DNA of 64,000 nucleotides from Mycolicibacterium sp. CBMA 226 (lineage in GTDB: Bacteria; Actinomycetota; Actinomycetes; Mycobacteriales; Mycobacteriaceae). Each line of letters starts with the position of its first letter. Position 1 is the stretch's first letter. The notes beneath the pieces were generated by a model. That model ran no database searches. It saw only the letters and a list, made by a program, of their open reading frames with translations, and was not told the origin of the DNA. Positions 37,985 to 46,270 of this stretch are shown here, one piece after another. Position numbers and translations under genes: made by a program. Location: positions 62,001 to 126,000 of the forward strand of contig NZ_VTGY01000029.1 in the NCBI RefSeq assembly GCF_009729075.1. The letters are read 5' to 3'.

Positions 37985-38998
37985 TCAGCGGAGGTTTCCG
38001 GCCTTTCTGCTTGCGAGCGCGCCGATTTCGATCAGCCACAGCAGGGTGTCACGCGCGGTCTCCTCGAACGGCCGGGCGACGATGCCGAGGTCCGCAGTGG
38101 TGACCGACGTATCGAATCGCGTGTCGCGACCGGCGAGCTCGACGGTCTCGACGTCCGCTGGTAGGTGCACACTGTCGGGCAACGCCTTGTTGAGCAGCTC
38201 CACGAAACGGCTGAAAGGCTTGGCCACGAAAGACGGCGTGGTCACGAAGGGCAGCCACCGTCCGGTTATCTTGTGCAGCGTGCCGTGCATCAGCTCGCCG
38301 GTGAGGTGATGTCCGGGCACGACATACCGACGCGGACCTCTACCCGGCACCATGCATGCGGCGACGACGTCGGCGACGTCGCGAACGTCGACATAGTGGG
38401 CACCGCCCTTGGGCCACACCGGAAGCCAGCCCTTCACGATCCAGGCGAACAGCTCGGCCTGAGTCCCCAGGTACGGATCGTGTGGCCCAAACACACCACC
38501 GGGATACACCGACACCACCGGCGCCCCGCTCGACTGCAACGCCCGAATCTGTGCCTCTGATTCACGTTTTGACTTGGCATATGGCCGATCGACGTCACCC
38601 AGCGGCAGGTCAGGCCCGCCGCCGTCGCGACACGTGAGGGCCACCGTCGACGAAATATGCACGATGGGATCAATACCGCGCTCGACCGCACCGCCCACGA
38701 CCAATTCCGTTGCGCGCAAGTTGGTCCGGGTGATCTCGGCGGCCCGGCGTGCGTCGAGGCTGAAGACGGCGGCGGCGTGGACGACAGCGTCCACCCCCTC
38801 GAGTCCCGCGGCCACCACATCGGCGTCCAGCACATCGCCGACTACGAGATCGTCAACCGAAACATTCAGCGGCCCAAGAGATATCGGCACCTGCTCAGCG
38901 CGTCGGACGACCATCCGCACGTCGTGCCCGTCGCGGATCAGCGCGGCAACGATATGCGCACCAACATAGCCGGTCCCCCCAGTCACCAGAACCTTCAT
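37985..38998 (-). CDS. Extended SDR (dihydroflavonol-4-reductase-like)
   Basis: 337 residues from ATG 38998, preceded by GGAAGGAC. The Rossmann motif is VTGGTGYVGAHI, near the N-terminus. The active site has Ser in ISSTVAL and YAKSKRESE (YxxxK). It probably reduces or epimerises a sugar- or steroid-like substrate with NAD(P). Its stop lies two bases from the ClC stop on the other strand. Confidence 0.9.
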   Translation of the reverse strand: MKVLVTGGTGYVGAHIVAALIRDGHDVRMVVRRAEQVPISLGPLNVSVDDLVVGDVLDADVVAAGLEGVDAVVHAAAVFSLDARRAAEITRTNLRATELVVGGAVERGIDPIVHISSTVALTCRDGGGPDLPLGDVDRPYAKSKRESEAQIRALQSSGAPVVSVYPGGVFGPHDPYLGTQAELFAWIVKGWLPVWPKGGAHYVDVRDVADVVAACMVPGRGPRRYVVPGHHLTGELMHGTLHKITGRWLPFVTTPSFVAKPFSRFVELLNKALPDSVHLPADVETVELAGRDTRFDTSVTTADLGIVARPFEETARDTLLWLIEIGALASRKAGNLR

Positions 38999-39116
38999 CT
39001 GCCGTCCTTCCAGGGGCTCGCCGGCCGTTGCCGCACGCACCCTATCCCCGGTCGGCGACTATTCGCTGGCGAACAGGTCACGCTTCGGCGTCGCTCCATT
39101 CACCCGCGGGTACCCG

Positions 39117-40031
39117 TCAGCCGAAGGCGTTCAGCGGCCGCGGCAGGTTCAGCACCAACTGCGCGTCGCTGGCGACATCCAACCTCAGGATGCGGGAAGC
39201 GCCCAGTCCGTCGAGCAGGTCGCTCAGCGGACCGCCGCTGCGGGCGATGGTCACGTCGCGCGGGAAGCTGCGCTGCGCGTACGAAAGCGTGTTGGACTGT
39301 ACCGACGTCTGGTGCCACTGACCGTCGACCAGGTGGATCATGGTGTTGGTACCCATGCGGGACTGCGACGGCACGTCGGTGAACTCTGGCTGCGGCGCAT
39401 CCAGCGTCACGTCGGGTTTCCCTGTGGGCCCGGCGATTTCGGCGTGCACCTTGTCGCTGATGTCCACCTTGATGTCGGTGCGCCACTTCGGCAGCTGATA
39501 GCCGTTGACCCCGCGGACCCGCGCGATCTCCGTGGTCACCGGCAGCGCGAGGACGTGCGCGTAGAAGTTCCTGCGCCGCAGGGCATTCAGTAGTTCGAGC
39601 TCGGGCAGCAGATCCGATATCAGACCGTGGTCACCGGGCTTGCGGATGACGGCCGCCACGGACACCTCGTCGTACGGATCGTTGTCACATACCGCATACG
39701 AGAAGAACGTCAACGCGGCGATGCCGTAGCCGGGTACGGCACGCAGTGGCTCCAGCGGCGCGGGCACCATCGCTGCCAACCGGTTCAGCGGCGCAAGCAG
39801 GTTCGCCTGCACGATGCTCGCGCGATAATAGAAGTTCGGCGCCCACAGCGGCCCCACCCGAGATTCGACCCGGGCCTTCGGGATGCGCCGGAACCAGTCG
39901 ATGTTCCCTACTGCCGGGTCTTGTGCGACCTCGTCGAGATTCGGGTTCGACCGGTAGCGGTCGTAGTAGCCGCCCTTCGGGACCTCGACGGTCTGGCCGG
40001 CGAATTCGACCTCGGTGAGTTGCGTTGCCAT
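39117..40031 (-). CDS. Acetoacetate decarboxylase-like protein
   Basis: 304 residues from ATG 40031 (AGG nine bases before). The ADC-fold landmarks are FYYRASIVQANLLAPLNRLA near the N-terminus and RRNFYAHVLALPVTTEIARV, GVNGYQLPKW in the middle, where the Lys of PKW may correspond to the Schiff-base Lys. The substrate is unknown. Upstream, at 40107-40134, is a 28-bp sequence that also precedes the DJ-1/AraC pair, which places the gene in that regulon. Confidence 0.85.
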   Translation of the reverse strand: MATQLTEVEFAGQTVEVPKGGYYDRYRSNPNLDEVAQDPAVGNIDWFRRIPKARVESRVGPLWAPNFYYRASIVQANLLAPLNRLAAMVPAPLEPLRAVPGYGIAALTFFSYAVCDNDPYDEVSVAAVIRKPGDHGLISDLLPELELLNALRRRNFYAHVLALPVTTEIARVRGVNGYQLPKWRTDIKVDISDKVHAEIAGPTGKPDVTLDAPQPEFTDVPSQSRMGTNTMIHLVDGQWHQTSVQSNTLSYAQRSFPRDVTIARSGGPLSDLLDGLGASRILRLDVASDAQLVLNLPRPLNAFG

Positions 40032-40106
40032 CTGATGGACCTCGTGCTTCGTCGGGGATTGATAGCTCCAGGCTGGCAGGACGCCGCCGCACTCCACAGG
40101 TGCCGG

Positions 40107-40134
40107 ATGGCCAATAAGTTGTGAGAAGAGGCCA
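40107..40134 (-). promoter_or_regulatory. 28-bp operator copy 1 (before acetoacetate decarboxylase-like gene)
   Basis: It reads ATGGCCAATAAG then TTGTGAGAAGAGGCCA on the plus strand. Outer TGGCC/GGCCA ends are inverted. It matches the reverse complement of 40984-41011 at 25 or 26 of 28 positions. It lies 76-103 bp before ATG 40031. Confidence 0.65.
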
Positions 40135-40252
40135 AACATCCGCGTCGATCCCGCGCTCATGGTCCTGGCTACTCGAACTTTATGACCGCCAGCGCAGTGT
40201 CAACGCCCACAAGATATTTGCTTGTCGAGTGCCCAGCAGCGCGGCAGGAAAC

Positions 40253-40942
40253 TCAGCGCTCCAGGACCGAGACGACCTTCTTGGCGGTGGCCTTGGCGGA
40301 TCCGGGGTTCTGCCCGGTCACGAGGCGACCGTCGACAACAACATACGGAGCGAAGGGAATGAGGCCCTTTTCGTACAGTGCGCCGCGCTTCTTCATCTCC
40401 TCTTCGACGTTGTAGGGCACCAGCTTGTCTACGCGGGCCACCACTTCCTCGGTCCAGGAGAAGCCGGTGAGCTTACGGCCGGCGACCAACAACGATCCGT
40501 CCGACAGCGTCGTGTTCAGCAGCCCGGCGTAGCCGTGGCACACCGAGGACACGACTCCTCCGCGTTCGAAAATCTCACGCGAGATACGTTGCAGGCCTTC
40601 GCTGTCGGGGAAGTCGAACATGACGGCGTGACCGCCGGTGAAGTAGATGGCGTCGAAGTCCGCCGAGTCGATGTCAGCGGGTGCGGCGGTGTTGGCCAAT
40701 AGCGCCATCTTGGCGTCGTCGGCTTTCCAGGCCTTGGCACTCTTGTCGAAGTTGGGGAACTTCAGCGATCGTGGCTCCAGCGGCGAGAGCCCGCCCTGGG
40801 GGCTCACGATCGTCTGCTCGTAGCCGGCCTCGGCGAAGACGTGATAGGCATGCGTCAGCTCCGACAGCCACAAGCCGGTCGGCTCGGACGGGTCCGCGTA
40901 GTGCGAGACGTTGGTGACAACGTTCAGGATGCGCTTGGTCAT
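40253..40942 (-). CDS. DJ-1/PfpI (Hsp31/glyoxalase III-like) protein
   Basis: 229 residues from ATG 40942. The nucleophile elbow is VSSVCHGYAGLL, with Cys and His as in Hsp31-type class-I-amidotransferase-like proteins. FTGGHAVMFDF forms the oxyanion/Glu region and FSWTEEVVARVDKLVPYNVE is the characteristic helical insert. It probably removes reactive aldehydes such as methylglyoxal, or acts as a chaperone. It diverges from two AraC regulators across an operator at 40984-41011. Confidence 0.9.
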   Translation of the reverse strand: MTKRILNVVTNVSHYADPSEPTGLWLSELTHAYHVFAEAGYEQTIVSPQGGLSPLEPRSLKFPNFDKSAKAWKADDAKMALLANTAAPADIDSADFDAIYFTGGHAVMFDFPDSEGLQRISREIFERGGVVSSVCHGYAGLLNTTLSDGSLLVAGRKLTGFSWTEEVVARVDKLVPYNVEEEMKKRGALYEKGLIPFAPYVVVDGRLVTGQNPGSAKATAKKVVSVLER

Positions 40943-40983
40943 GTGGCAAGAATTCCGCAGCCGGGTCACCCAGCGCTACGAGG

Positions 40984-41011
40984 TGGCCACTTCTCACAAC
41001 TTGTTGGCCAT
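40984..41011. promoter_or_regulatory. 28-bp operator copy 2 (between DJ-1 and AraC genes)
   Basis: It reads TGGCCACTTCTCACAAC then TTGTTGGCCAT on the plus strand, the reverse complement of the copy at 40107-40134 with two or three mismatches. It lies 42-69 bp before the DJ-1 start and 51-78 bp before the first AraC start. The two adjoining AraC-type proteins are the likely binders. Confidence 0.65.
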
Positions 41012-41061
41012 TCATCACCTATTGCGTGCAATGCCTCCGCCCCTAGGCTCAGTACCGCAGG

Positions 41062-42123
41062 ATGACAGCAACCGGAATTCGGCCGAATGAGGACCATGTG
41101 AGTACACACGATGTTCTCCGCTCACCGGCGGGAGTGGCACTACTCGTCGACCTCGCGGCCGAACACGGAATGCCCTCGACAGCGTCGCTGCAGGGCACGT
41201 CGCTGACCCGGGCCGACCTCGACGATCTCGACGCCGAGGTACACCTGCGGGACGAGATCCAGATCATCACCAATATGCTTGGCGCCCTTGACGTCCCCGG
41301 CCTCGGCATCGAAGCCGGGCTCCGCTGCCATGCCGCGTCGCCCGGAATCTGGGGCCTGGCGCTGATGAGCTCCCGCACGTTGGGCGAAGCGATGCAAGCG
41401 GGCGTATCGCTGGCTGCGCTCAGTTTCTGTCTGTGCCGGCTAACCGTGTCACCCGACATGGCAGACGGCTACGGCCGGCTGGTACTCGACCCATCGCACC
41501 TGCCGGCTGACCTGCGCCGGTTCGCCGTCGAGCGCGACAGCACCGGCATCCAGACCCTGCAGCGTGACCTGCTCATGTCATCGGACGCCCAGCTGCAGGT
41601 CGCGTACACCGCGCCGCGGCCCGCGGACGAGATCGTGCAGAAGTACGTCGACATCTTCGGCATCGAACCCGAGTTCGGCGCACCTCAGAACTGCCTCATC
41701 GTCGGCATTGAGGCGTTGAACAAGCCACTGCCGCAAGCGAACCAGTACGCGCGCTCGATGGCCGAGAAGCAAGCCGTCGAACTGCTGCGACAGCGATCTG
41801 CGCGAGCCGGTGTCGCCGGCCTCCTGCGCGACATGATGCTGTCGAATCCGGCGCCCGTGCTGACGCTCGACGAGGCTGCCCGGCAGCTGACCGTCAGCGC
41901 GCGCACCCTACGACGGCACCTCGCCCAAGAGGGGGTGTCATTGCGCGATCTACAGGAGGAAACGCGTGAGGCCCTCGCCGAAGAGCTGCTCGCCAGCGGG
42001 ATGCCCGTTGCGGAAATAGCCGAACGCCTCGGCTATTCGCAGGTGTCCAGTTTCACGCAGGCGTTCCGACGGTGGAAGGGCGTCGGACCGCGGGACTATC
42101 GCGAACGGGTGCGCGGCCGATGA
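41062..42123 (+). CDS. AraC-family transcriptional regulator 1
   Basis: 353 residues. The N-terminal two-thirds match the AraC arabinose-binding-like type found in OruR/FtrA-like proteins (HLRDEIQIITNMLGALDVPG, GIWGLALMSSRTLGEAM). The C-terminal 100 residues are the double helix-turn-helix (LTLDEAARQLTVSARTLRRH and VAEIAERLGYSQVSSFTQAF). A GTG near 41098-41101 could be the true start. It overlaps the second AraC gene by four bases and probably controls the neighbouring DJ-1, decarboxylase and reductase genes. Confidence 0.9.
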   Translation: MTATGIRPNEDHVSTHDVLRSPAGVALLVDLAAEHGMPSTASLQGTSLTRADLDDLDAEVHLRDEIQIITNMLGALDVPGLGIEAGLRCHAASPGIWGLALMSSRTLGEAMQAGVSLAALSFCLCRLTVSPDMADGYGRLVLDPSHLPADLRRFAVERDSTGIQTLQRDLLMSSDAQLQVAYTAPRPADEIVQKYVDIFGIEPEFGAPQNCLIVGIEALNKPLPQANQYARSMAEKQAVELLRQRSARAGVAGLLRDMMLSNPAPVLTLDEAARQLTVSARTLRRHLAQEGVSLRDLQEETREALAEELLASGMPVAEIAERLGYSQVSSFTQAFRRWKGVGPRDYRERVRGR

Positions 42124-43166
42124 CAACGCTGGATCTGCACTCCAAGCGGTCAGCTGCCAGTTTGATGTTGATGCTCGAGTGGGCAACAGAACTCGGGTTG
42201 ACCCCACAACAGTGCCTCGCCGGTACCAGGACCACGCCCGCCGCGATCCGCATGCCCGATGCCGAGGTCACCGCGCAGCAGGAACTCAAAGCCATCACCA
42301 ATATCGTTGCCGCGCTGGGTGACCGGCCGGGCCTCGGATTGCAGGTGGCGGCCCGGTATCCGGTGACGGCTTTCGGTGTCTGGGGATTCGCGATCCTCAC
42401 CAGCCCGACCGTGGCCGAGGCCATCGATGTCGCCGTGCGATTCGTCCAACTGAGCTACGCCTTCTGCACTTTCGAGGCCCGTCACCACGGTGCCGATCTG
42501 TCGATCGTCATCGACGCGCGGGCAATACCGGCGCCAGTCCGTCGGTTCATCCTCGAACGCGACGTCGCGGCCATCCCGAATCTGTGCCGAGAGATCCTCA
42601 GCGCCGAGCCACCACCGAGCCGGGTCTGTTTCTCCCTCCCCGATCCCGGCCCGGCCGTGGCACTCTACGAAGAGATGTTCGGTTCAACACCGGAATTCGG
42701 CGATGCCGAAACGTCGGTGACCCTCACTGCCGACCTGTTGAATGTGCCGCTGCCGCAGGCGAGTAGCCACACCGCCAAGCTCGCCGAGCAGCAATGCCGA
42801 TTGCTACTCGAACAACGGGAAGCGCGCACCGGCCGCGCCGGCCTGGTCCGCGACCTCCTGCTGGCCGACCCCGCCAACCCACCGAGCCTGGCCCAGGTGG
42901 CGGCGCGGCTGTCCTGCAGCACCAGAACGCTGCGACGGCAATTGGAAGCCGAAGGGACCTCCTTCCGGAAGCTGCTCGACGAAGTGCGTCATCACCTCGG
43001 GACGGAGTTGCTCCAGAGCGGGATGACCGTCGAGCAGGTTTCGCACCGGCTGGGATACACCGACGTCAGCAACTTTTCGCACGCGTTCCACCGCTGGAAC
43101 GGCTCCAGCCCGCGGGCCTACCTGGCGCGCAGGAACACGCACGCCAAGCAACACCGAACGCAATAA
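42120..43166 (+). CDS. AraC-family transcriptional regulator 2
   Basis: 348 residues from ATG 42120, overlapping the stop of regulator 1 (ATGA). The architecture is the same: an effector domain (QQELKAITNIVAALGDRPGL, GVWGFAILTSPTVAEAI) and the AraC helix-turn-helix (SLAQVAARLSCSTRTLRRQ, VEQVSHRLGYTDVSNFSHAF). It looks like a divergent tandem duplicate of regulator 1. It is followed 36 bp later by the quinone reductase gene. Two coupled AraC proteins could form a heteromeric regulator. Confidence 0.9.
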   Translation: MTTLDLHSKRSAASLMLMLEWATELGLTPQQCLAGTRTTPAAIRMPDAEVTAQQELKAITNIVAALGDRPGLGLQVAARYPVTAFGVWGFAILTSPTVAEAIDVAVRFVQLSYAFCTFEARHHGADLSIVIDARAIPAPVRRFILERDVAAIPNLCREILSAEPPPSRVCFSLPDPGPAVALYEEMFGSTPEFGDAETSVTLTADLLNVPLPQASSHTAKLAEQQCRLLLEQREARTGRAGLVRDLLLADPANPPSLAQVAARLSCSTRTLRRQLEAEGTSFRKLLDEVRHHLGTELLQSGMTVEQVSHRLGYTDVSNFSHAFHRWNGSSPRAYLARRNTHAKQHRTQ

Positions 43167-43202
43167 TCACACCCCAATTCCCCGTCCCTGGAGGCAAATA
43201 GC

Positions 43203-44198
43203 ATGTACGCGACAACTTTCAACGGCCACGGCGATCCCGAGGTCATGGAGTGGGCCGAGGTCGACGACCTACCCGCACCGGCCCCCGGCCAGGTAGCCAT
43301 CGACGTGGTGGCGGCGGGCGTCAACCGCGCCGACGTGATGCAGCGCATGGGCTTCTACCCGCCGCCACCGGGCGCCAGCGACATCCCGGGCCTCGAGGTG
43401 TCTGGCTATATCGCCGAAGTCGGTGCCGGAGTGCAGGATTGGGCGCCCGGTGACGCGGTGTGTGCCCTGCTGGCCGGCGGAGGTTACGCCGAACGCGTCA
43501 ACGTCGCCGCCAGCCACGTGTTGCCGGTGCCGCAGGGCGTGAGCGTCACCGCCGCCGCGGCGCTGCCGGAAACCGCGGCCACCGTGTGGTCGAACGTCGT
43601 GATGACCGGCGGCCTCCAGAGTGGACAGACGCTGCTGATCCACGGTGGCGGCAGCGGAATCGGCACGCACGCAATACAGGTGGGCCGCGCGCTCGGCGCC
43701 AACGTGGCGGTAACCGCCGGCACGCAGTTCAAGCTCGACGCCTGCCGCGAACTCGGCGCGCAGACCCTGATCAACTACCGCGAGCAGGACTTCCCCGCGG
43801 TGGTCAATGCCGAATACTCCGGCGCCAACGTCATTCTCGACATCATGGGCGGCAGTTACCTCGGCAAGAACGTGGAAGCCCTCGCTGAGAACGGCCATCT
43901 GACCATCATCGGGTTGCAGGGTGGCGCCGTCGCCGAGCTGAATCTCGGTGCGCTGCTGTTCAAGCGAGGCTCGGTACATGTGACGAACCTGCGTCGGCGG
44001 CCGGAGGAAGGTCCCGGCTCCAAAGCCGAGATCGTCAGCGCACTGCGGCAGCACCTGTGGCCGCTGATCGACGCCGGTGCCGTGGTACCGGTCGTCGCGG
44101 CGGAGGTGCCGATCACCGAAGCCCCCGAGGCGCACAGGCTGCTCGACTCCGACAAGACTGTGGGAAAGGTGCTGCTGATCGTCCGCGGTACCAGCTAA
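43203..44198 (+). CDS. NADPH:quinone oxidoreductase (zinc-free MDR)
   Basis: 331 residues of the medium-chain dehydrogenase superfamily, with GVNRADVMQRMG, PGLEVSGYIAEVG, the Rossmann LLIHGGGSGIGTHAIQVG and a C-terminal TVGKVLLIV. The structural and catalytic zinc ligands of alcohol dehydrogenase are missing, as in quinone reductases. CTGGAGG precedes the start. It follows the AraC pair and may detoxify quinones or enals with the adjoining DJ-1 protein. Confidence 0.9.
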   Translation: MYATTFNGHGDPEVMEWAEVDDLPAPAPGQVAIDVVAAGVNRADVMQRMGFYPPPPGASDIPGLEVSGYIAEVGAGVQDWAPGDAVCALLAGGGYAERVNVAASHVLPVPQGVSVTAAAALPETAATVWSNVVMTGGLQSGQTLLIHGGGSGIGTHAIQVGRALGANVAVTAGTQFKLDACRELGAQTLINYREQDFPAVVNAEYSGANVILDIMGGSYLGKNVEALAENGHLTIIGLQGGAVAELNLGALLFKRGSVHVTNLRRRPEEGPGSKAEIVSALRQHLWPLIDAGAVVPVVAAEVPITEAPEAHRLLDSDKTVGKVLLIVRGTS

Positions 44199-44217
44199 CG
44201 GCCCGAAAGCAGCAGCC

Positions 44218-44829
44218 ATGAATCTCGACCTACGAATCTTCTACATCATCAACGATTTCGCCCGTGATACTCCGTGGCTGCATTCGTCGATGGCCGCTTA
44301 CGCCAACGACGGCGTGCTCTTGTTCGTGGGCTTCTTGCTGGGAGGGTGGTGGCTTGCCCGCAAGAGCGGCGACCCGACGGCGATAACGGCCGCGATGTGG
44401 ACACCACTGGGCGTGTTGGTCGCCCTGCTGGTTTACGACCCGATCGCGGTATCCGTCAACGAGACGCGTCCATGCAACGCCCTGCATGACATCGTTGTCC
44501 TGCACTGCAATACCGATGGCGGGTTCCCCAGCATCCATACTGTCATCGCGGCAGCGGTTGCGGCGGGCCTGTGGCTGGTGAACCGCCGCCTCGGCATTGT
44601 GGCTGCCGTCGCCGCGGTCTTGATGGCATTCGCGCGCGTCTATGTCGGTGCCCACTATCCGCGCGACGTGCTTGCGGGCCTGGCGCTGGGCGCGGTGGTC
44701 AGCGTGGCCGGCTACTTCCTCTTCCGGCCGCTGCTGCGCCGCTTTCTCGGCGTCATCGACAGGACCCGGCTGCGGGTCATACTCACGACGTCTCGCGACT
44801 CGACGCAGCACGACCGGCGCGCTTCATGA
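44218..44829 (+). CDS. PAP2-family membrane phosphatase
   Basis: 203 residues, about five transmembrane helices. The PAP2 motifs are VNETRP, PSIHT and ARVYVGAHYPRDV, the last keeping the catalytic His and Asp. The type resembles undecaprenyl-diphosphate phosphatase of the BcrC class, which recycles the lipid carrier of cell-wall synthesis. Substrate assignment is by similarity only. It lies 19 bp after the quinone reductase gene. Confidence 0.88.
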   Translation: MNLDLRIFYIINDFARDTPWLHSSMAAYANDGVLLFVGFLLGGWWLARKSGDPTAITAAMWTPLGVLVALLVYDPIAVSVNETRPCNALHDIVVLHCNTDGGFPSIHTVIAAAVAAGLWLVNRRLGIVAAVAAVLMAFARVYVGAHYPRDVLAGLALGAVVSVAGYFLFRPLLRRFLGVIDRTRLRVILTTSRDSTQHDRRAS

Positions 44830-44870
44830 CTGCTGCCGTGCTCCCCCGGCCGCGAACGGCCACCTGTCCA

Positions 44871-45776
44871 TCAACGGTCTGACGGCCGAGCCGTGGACCG
44901 GGCAACCAGCACCGGGCACTCGGCATGCTGAACAAGCCGGTGGCTCGTCGACCCGAGGAACCAGCCGGCCACGTTTCCATGTCCGCGAGTGCCGGTGACG
45001 ATCAGCTGCGCACGCTGTGCATAGCCCAACAGGACGTGTCCCGGGTGACCGGCAGCAACGACCCGACGGACCGCAACCTCGGGGAACTTCTCCTGCCAGC
45101 CGGCCAACCGTTCGGCCAACAGCATCGCCTGCTGGTCTTTACGGGCCGGACCGGGCAGCTCCTCCCACGTCGGCTCGATGTAGTCGAAATAGGCCGGCAC
45201 ATAACTAGATACGAGGACGGCAAGCAGTTTGGCGCCGCGCATCGAGGCTTCTTGGAAGGCCCAGCCGATGGCTTCCTCGCCGTCGGGAGTGCCGCTGACA
45301 CCAACGACGACGGGCCCACCGGCATGTGCGCCGGAAGAGCGGACGACAACAACAGGACTATGACCGTGCGCGGTGAGTGCCACCGCGACCGAGCCGGCGA
45401 GCAGCCCGGTGAATCCGTGCAGCCCACTCGATCCGACGACGGTGAGGAAGGCATCCTTCGACTGTTCCTCCAGCAGCTGCGCGGGACGGCCGACGAGGTT
45501 GTGCACGGACACCTCTACCTCGGGTGCCAGCGCCTCGACACGCTGCTGGGCTTCATCGAGGAATTTCTGTCCCGCCGTCTCCACATACTTGAAAAAGCTC
45601 TCCGAGGCGGCCGGATTGAAGCCCATCACAAAATTGCCGTAGTCGACGGCATGGACCAATCGCAGCGGCAGGTTGCGCCCCTGCGCCTCGTGAACGGCCC
45701 ACGTCAGCGCGTCCAGCGATGATCTTGATCCGTCGATGCCAACCAAAATGTATGGGCGAGGAGATAATTCGGTCAT
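44871..45776 (-). CDS. Tandem-domain universal stress protein
   Basis: 301 residues with two USP domains. The first starts ILVGIDGSRSSLDALTWAV and has the ATP-binding loop VGSSGLHGFTGLLAGSVAV. The second has VTGTRGHGNVAGWFLGSTSH and ends CPVLVARS. In M. tuberculosis such proteins are induced by hypoxia and nitric oxide through DosR. I found no convincing DosR box or SigF promoter in the 113 bp upstream, so its control is unclear. Confidence 0.92.
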   Translation of the reverse strand: MTELSPRPYILVGIDGSRSSLDALTWAVHEAQGRNLPLRLVHAVDYGNFVMGFNPAASESFFKYVETAGQKFLDEAQQRVEALAPEVEVSVHNLVGRPAQLLEEQSKDAFLTVVGSSGLHGFTGLLAGSVAVALTAHGHSPVVVVRSSGAHAGGPVVVGVSGTPDGEEAIGWAFQEASMRGAKLLAVLVSSYVPAYFDYIEPTWEELPGPARKDQQAMLLAERLAGWQEKFPEVAVRRVVAAGHPGHVLLGYAQRAQLIVTGTRGHGNVAGWFLGSTSHRLVQHAECPVLVARSTARPSDR

Positions 45777-45889
45777 GATGTCCGCTCCAGAGAAGGTGCC
45801 GATCCGATACCTTCAACGGTACGAGCGTCCGGTGGGCGATGCTACGGCCGAAAGTCACTCACTCACAGACTCCTATTGCGACGGGCCGA

Positions 45890-46186
45890 CTACTCGGCGT
45901 CACCGACCGCGTCCAGGCGCTCGCTCACCCGAGCCAGCGCCTCGTCGAATACCTCGACCTTCTCACCGCGCTTTTCGTTGGCGGGTTGCGCAGCACCCCG
46001 GCCGCCCTCAGCTTCCACTCGGGCCGCGCCCTGACGCCGCAACAGGCTGAAGTTCTTCTCACGCGCCTGCCGGAGCCTGCTCTGCAGTTCCCTGAGTGAC
46101 TTCGAATCCATTCGGGCCAGTGCGTCGGGATGACTCTCGGCGATCAGCGAGTTTTCCTGCGGAGTGAGGTTCACGTGGTTGCTCAT
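45890..46186 (-). CDS. Conserved small helical protein
   Basis: 98 residues from ATG 46186. It is charged, Ala/Glu/Arg-rich and probably mostly coiled helix (DSKSLRELQSRLRQAREKN, FSLLRRQGAARV, EKVEVFDEALARVSERLDA). I do not recognise a named family, although the start (SNHVNLTPQENSLIAESHP) has the look of a conserved motif. It diverges from the P450 gene across 84 bp. The same frame stays open antisense to the P450, but that part is a shadow. Confidence 0.65.
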   Translation of the reverse strand: MSNHVNLTPQENSLIAESHPDALARMDSKSLRELQSRLRQAREKNFSLLRRQGAARVEAEGGRGAAQPANEKRGEKVEVFDEALARVSERLDAVGDAE

Positions 46187-46270
46187 AATTGATTCATACC
46201 CGCGACAGCGATACCTGCTGGCCGAATCACTCGACCGCGCGCACCTGGCGCGGCATAATTCTTTATTGAC

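Noticed and set aside
45777-45889. A DosR box upstream of the universal stress protein
   Set aside because: No convincing match to the palindromic DosR consensus could be seen.
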